Part shown: one piece after another, positions 5,490 through 7,080 of the stretch
Numbering within the stretch: position 1 is the first letter of the stretch
Layout: each line of letters starts with the position of its first letter
Assembly (NCBI GenBank): GCA_016793415.1
Contig: JAEUMC010000955.1
Coordinates: 1-7,080, forward strand
Source: Devosia sp.
GTDB taxonomy: Bacteria; Pseudomonadota; Alphaproteobacteria; Rhizobiales; Devosiaceae
Length of the DNA: 7,080 nucleotides
Direction of reading: 5' to 3'
The notes under the pieces: model-generated
Told to the model about the DNA's origin: nothing
Database searches by the model: none
The model's input: only the letters and a program-made list of their open reading frames with translations
Program-made: the position numbers and the translations under genes

Positions 5490-6248
5490 TCAGGCGCAAG
5501 CGATCTTGTAGTGCCGCACCGTCTCAGCCATGCCGTAGATCAGCGCATCGGCAGTGATGGCGTGGCCGATCGAGACCTCGGCAAGGTCGGGGATCGCCTG
5601 CTTCAGCGGCGGCAGGTTGACGAGGTTGAGGTCGTGTCCGGCATTGACCAGGAGCCCCCCCTGCCCCGAGCGCGCATTGTGTCCGGCAGCCCGCGCCGCA
5701 TCGGCGGTCTCGCGCAGCGCGTCGAGATGTACTGCCTGCACCTCCGGCTTCAGCGAGCCACCGTACGGGCCGGTATAGAGCTCAACCCGGTCGGCGCCGA
5801 CATTGGCTGCAGCGGCCGGCGCCGAGGGGTCGGCGTTGATGAACAGCGACACCCGGATCCCAGCCTTCCGCATCCGCTCGATCGCCGGGGTCAGCACGGC
5901 GCGATTGGCCTCGATGTTCCAGCCGTGATCGGAGGTCGACTGCAGCGGATCGTCGGGCACGAAGGTCACCTGGTCCGGCGCGGCGCGCTCGACCAGGGTC
6001 AGGAAATCCTCGGTCGGGTAGCCTTCGATGTTGAACTCGCGACCCGGATAATCCTGGCGCAGCAGCGCCACCAGTTCGAACACGTCGGTGCGGCGGATAT
6101 GCCGCTCGTCGGGCCGCGGATGCACGGTGATGCCGTCGGCCCCGGCGTCGAGCGCGATGCGGGCAATGCCGGTGACGCTCGGCCACGGCACGGAGCGCCG
6201 GTTGCGCAGCATGGCGACGGCATTGAGATTGACGCTGAGATGAGTCAT
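5490..6248 (-). CDS. pdxJ: Pyridoxine 5'-phosphate synthase PdxJ
   Basis: Cytoplasmic TIM-barrel enzyme that condenses 1-deoxy-D-xylulose 5-phosphate with 3-amino-2-oxopropyl phosphate to make pyridoxine 5'-phosphate, the last ring-forming step of the DXP-dependent vitamin B6 pathway. At 252 residues it is near the family's usual length (about 240-250). Visible motifs are LSVNLNAVAMLRNRR (4-18), DGITVHPRPDERHIRRTDV (about 39-57) with the active-site histidines, FNIEGYP (catalytic glutamate), QVTFVPDDPLQSTSDHGW, GADRVELYTGPYG, VNAGHDLNLVNL and AEVSIGHAITADAL. The HPRPDERHIR form is typical of rhizobia. The ATG at 6246-6248 has GAGG 8 bases upstream. One oddity is GHNARSGQGG, inserted just before LLVNAGHDLN, where the family normally goes straight from an AA..G turn into the strand. 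The gene stands 99 bases downstream of a DMT transporter gene on the same strand, with no clear terminator between them. Confidence 0.95.
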   Translation of the reverse strand: MTHLSVNLNAVAMLRNRRSVPWPSVTGIARIALDAGADGITVHPRPDERHIRRTDVFELVALLRQDYPGREFNIEGYPTEDFLTLVERAAPDQVTFVPDDPLQSTSDHGWNIEANRAVLTPAIERMRKAGIRVSLFINADPSAPAAAANVGADRVELYTGPYGGSLKPEVQAVHLDALRETADAARAAGHNARSGQGGLLVNAGHDLNLVNLPPLKQAIPDLAEVSIGHAITADALIYGMAETVRHYKIACA

Positions 6249-6347
6249 CGCGGGGACCTCGGCTGATCAGGCGGGAGGCTTAGCGCATCGCACCGGCAGC
6301 GGCCAATCGAACGTTTTGATGAGCCCGATCAGCGGCGAACATGGCGG
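6249..6347 (-). other. Gap between the DMT transporter gene and pdxJ
   Basis: These 99 bases hold no gene. On the minus strand a weak TTGGCC-N18-TAAGCC could be a promoter for pdxJ, but the match is poor. There is no GC hairpin with a T-run after the transporter stop, so read-through into pdxJ is possible. Confidence 0.3.
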
Positions 6348-7080
6348 CTACGGCGACGGCCTGCCGCGCCGGTCGAGCAGCAGCACCAGCACGCCGCTCG
6401 CAGCGATGAGGCAGATGCCGATCGAGGCGAGGCCGTTGGGCAAAGTGCCGAACATGACGAGCCCGACCAGCAGCGCCCACAGCGTGCCGGTATAGAAGAA
6501 CGGCACGACGGCCCGCGTTTCGGCGACCCGGAACGACAGGAACAGCAGCAACTGCGCCAGCGTCAGGAAGGCGCTCGCTGCGGCGATCAGCAGCAGCACC
6601 GGCAGTGACGGCATCACCCAGCGCTCGAACACCAGCATCAGCGCGCCGATGCCGACGGCCGAAACCAGCGAGAGCCCGATCGCCACGGCAAGCGCCGGGA
6701 CGTCCGCGGCCACCTTGCGCCCGATCAGGTCACGCCCGGCGCTCAGCGCCGCGCTGAGGAGAGCGAACAGCACATAGGGCTGGAAGCCGCTGCCGCCCGG
6801 TTGCGCCACCAGCAGCGCGCCGATAAGCGCCACGACGATCAGCGCGGCCGCCGCCCCTCCGACCTTGTCGCCAAAGAACACCACGGCCCCGAGCAGCGCC
6901 AGCATCGGCGTCAGTTGCAGCAAGGCCGTGATGTCGGCCAACGGCGCATTGGCGACGGCGAAGACGAAGGCGATGGCGGCGGCGCATTCCACCACATTGC
7001 GCGCCAGGACCCGGCCATCGAGCATCTGCCGCAGGCTGCCGGCCGGCGCCGTTGCCAGCAGCACCGGGATGCCGAGGAGG
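6348..7080 (-). CDS. DMT superfamily (EamA) transporter, partial at the right edge
   Basis: Inner-membrane transporter of the drug/metabolite family. The window holds the C-terminal 243 residues; the frame stays open through the right edge, and roughly 50-60 residues with the first one or two membrane segments are missing. A GTG at 7062-7064 is in frame but is probably internal, since LLGIP reads on before it. About eight hydrophobic segments are visible. The motif ADITALLQLTPMLALLGAVVFFGDKVG, with P-L-A-D before it, is the classic end of the first EamA repeat (plaDa..l..l.Pl...l...f.gEkv). The second repeat runs from VLFALLSAALSAGRDLIGRKV to GLASIGICLIAASGVLVLLL. The substrate cannot be predicted; family members export amino acids, metabolites or drugs. 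The protein ends DRRGRPSP. No functional link to pdxJ downstream is evident. Confidence 0.9.
   Translation of the reverse strand, partial: LLGIPVLLATAPAGSLRQMLDGRVLARNVVECAAAIAFVFAVANAPLADITALLQLTPMLALLGAVVFFGDKVGGAAAALIVVALIGALLVAQPGGSGFQPYVLFALLSAALSAGRDLIGRKVAADVPALAVAIGLSLVSAVGIGALMLVFERWVMPSLPVLLLIAAASAFLTLAQLLLFLSFRVAETRAVVPFFYTGTLWALLVGLVMFGTLPNGLASIGICLIAASGVLVLLLDRRGRPSP

Noticed and set aside
5654..5669. Possible frameshift at the run of seven C inside pdxJ
   Set aside because: The frame is intact and all PdxJ motifs on both sides are in the same frame, so an in-frame insertion is the better reading.

Overview
The window looks like chromosomal DNA of a GC-rich alphaproteobacterium, most likely from the Hyphomicrobiales (Rhizobiales). 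The best evidence is PdxJ: it carries the HPRPDERHIR signature and the N-terminus MTHLSVNLNAVAMLRNRR typical of rhizobial PdxJ, not the HLREDRRHI form of enterobacteria. The genus cannot be fixed from the sequence. No mobile element, CRISPR array, tRNA or rRNA is visible, and nothing suggests an accessory island.

Layout, left to right. (1) 1-3503, minus strand: kup (K+ uptake), then an FAD-dependent monooxygenase, then a saccharopine-dehydrogenase-like NAD(P) oxidoreductase cut by the left edge. The three are tightly packed: 27 bases between the first two and a 4-base ATGA overlap between the last two. They could form one transcript. The monooxygenase has no ATG, GTG or TTG start that keeps its FAD-binding fold. 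It appears to start at CTG, with its ribosome binding site inside a hairpin that touches the kup stop codon. (2) 3504-3719: the kup leader, with two mutually exclusive hairpins, and a structured 3' UTR of the next gene that ends in a strong intrinsic terminator. (3) 3720-4325, minus: a flavodoxin-fold NADPH-dependent FMN reductase, with a 261-base upstream region rich in operator-like inverted repeats. (4) 4587-4883, minus: a small conserved-looking hypothetical protein. Opposite it, at 5148-5474 plus, is a small secreted protein with two cysteines. The 264-base divergent region between them holds three inverted repeats. (5) 5490-6248, minus: pdxJ (vitamin B6 synthesis), convergent with the secreted protein gene. 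(6) 6348-7080, minus: a DMT/EamA transporter cut by the right edge.

Most of the window is ordinary housekeeping and transport content, and the genes do not form an obvious single pathway. No convincing new multi-gene system is visible. The points worth a second look are mainly RNA-level: an 84-base 3' UTR of three consecutive hairpins, the middle one showing an anti-Shine-Dalgarno sequence in its loop (a possible 3'-UTR-derived small RNA); the CTG start with a hidden ribosome binding site; the switch-like kup leader; and, at protein level, a roughly nine-residue insertion next to the conserved NAGHDLN motif of PdxJ.
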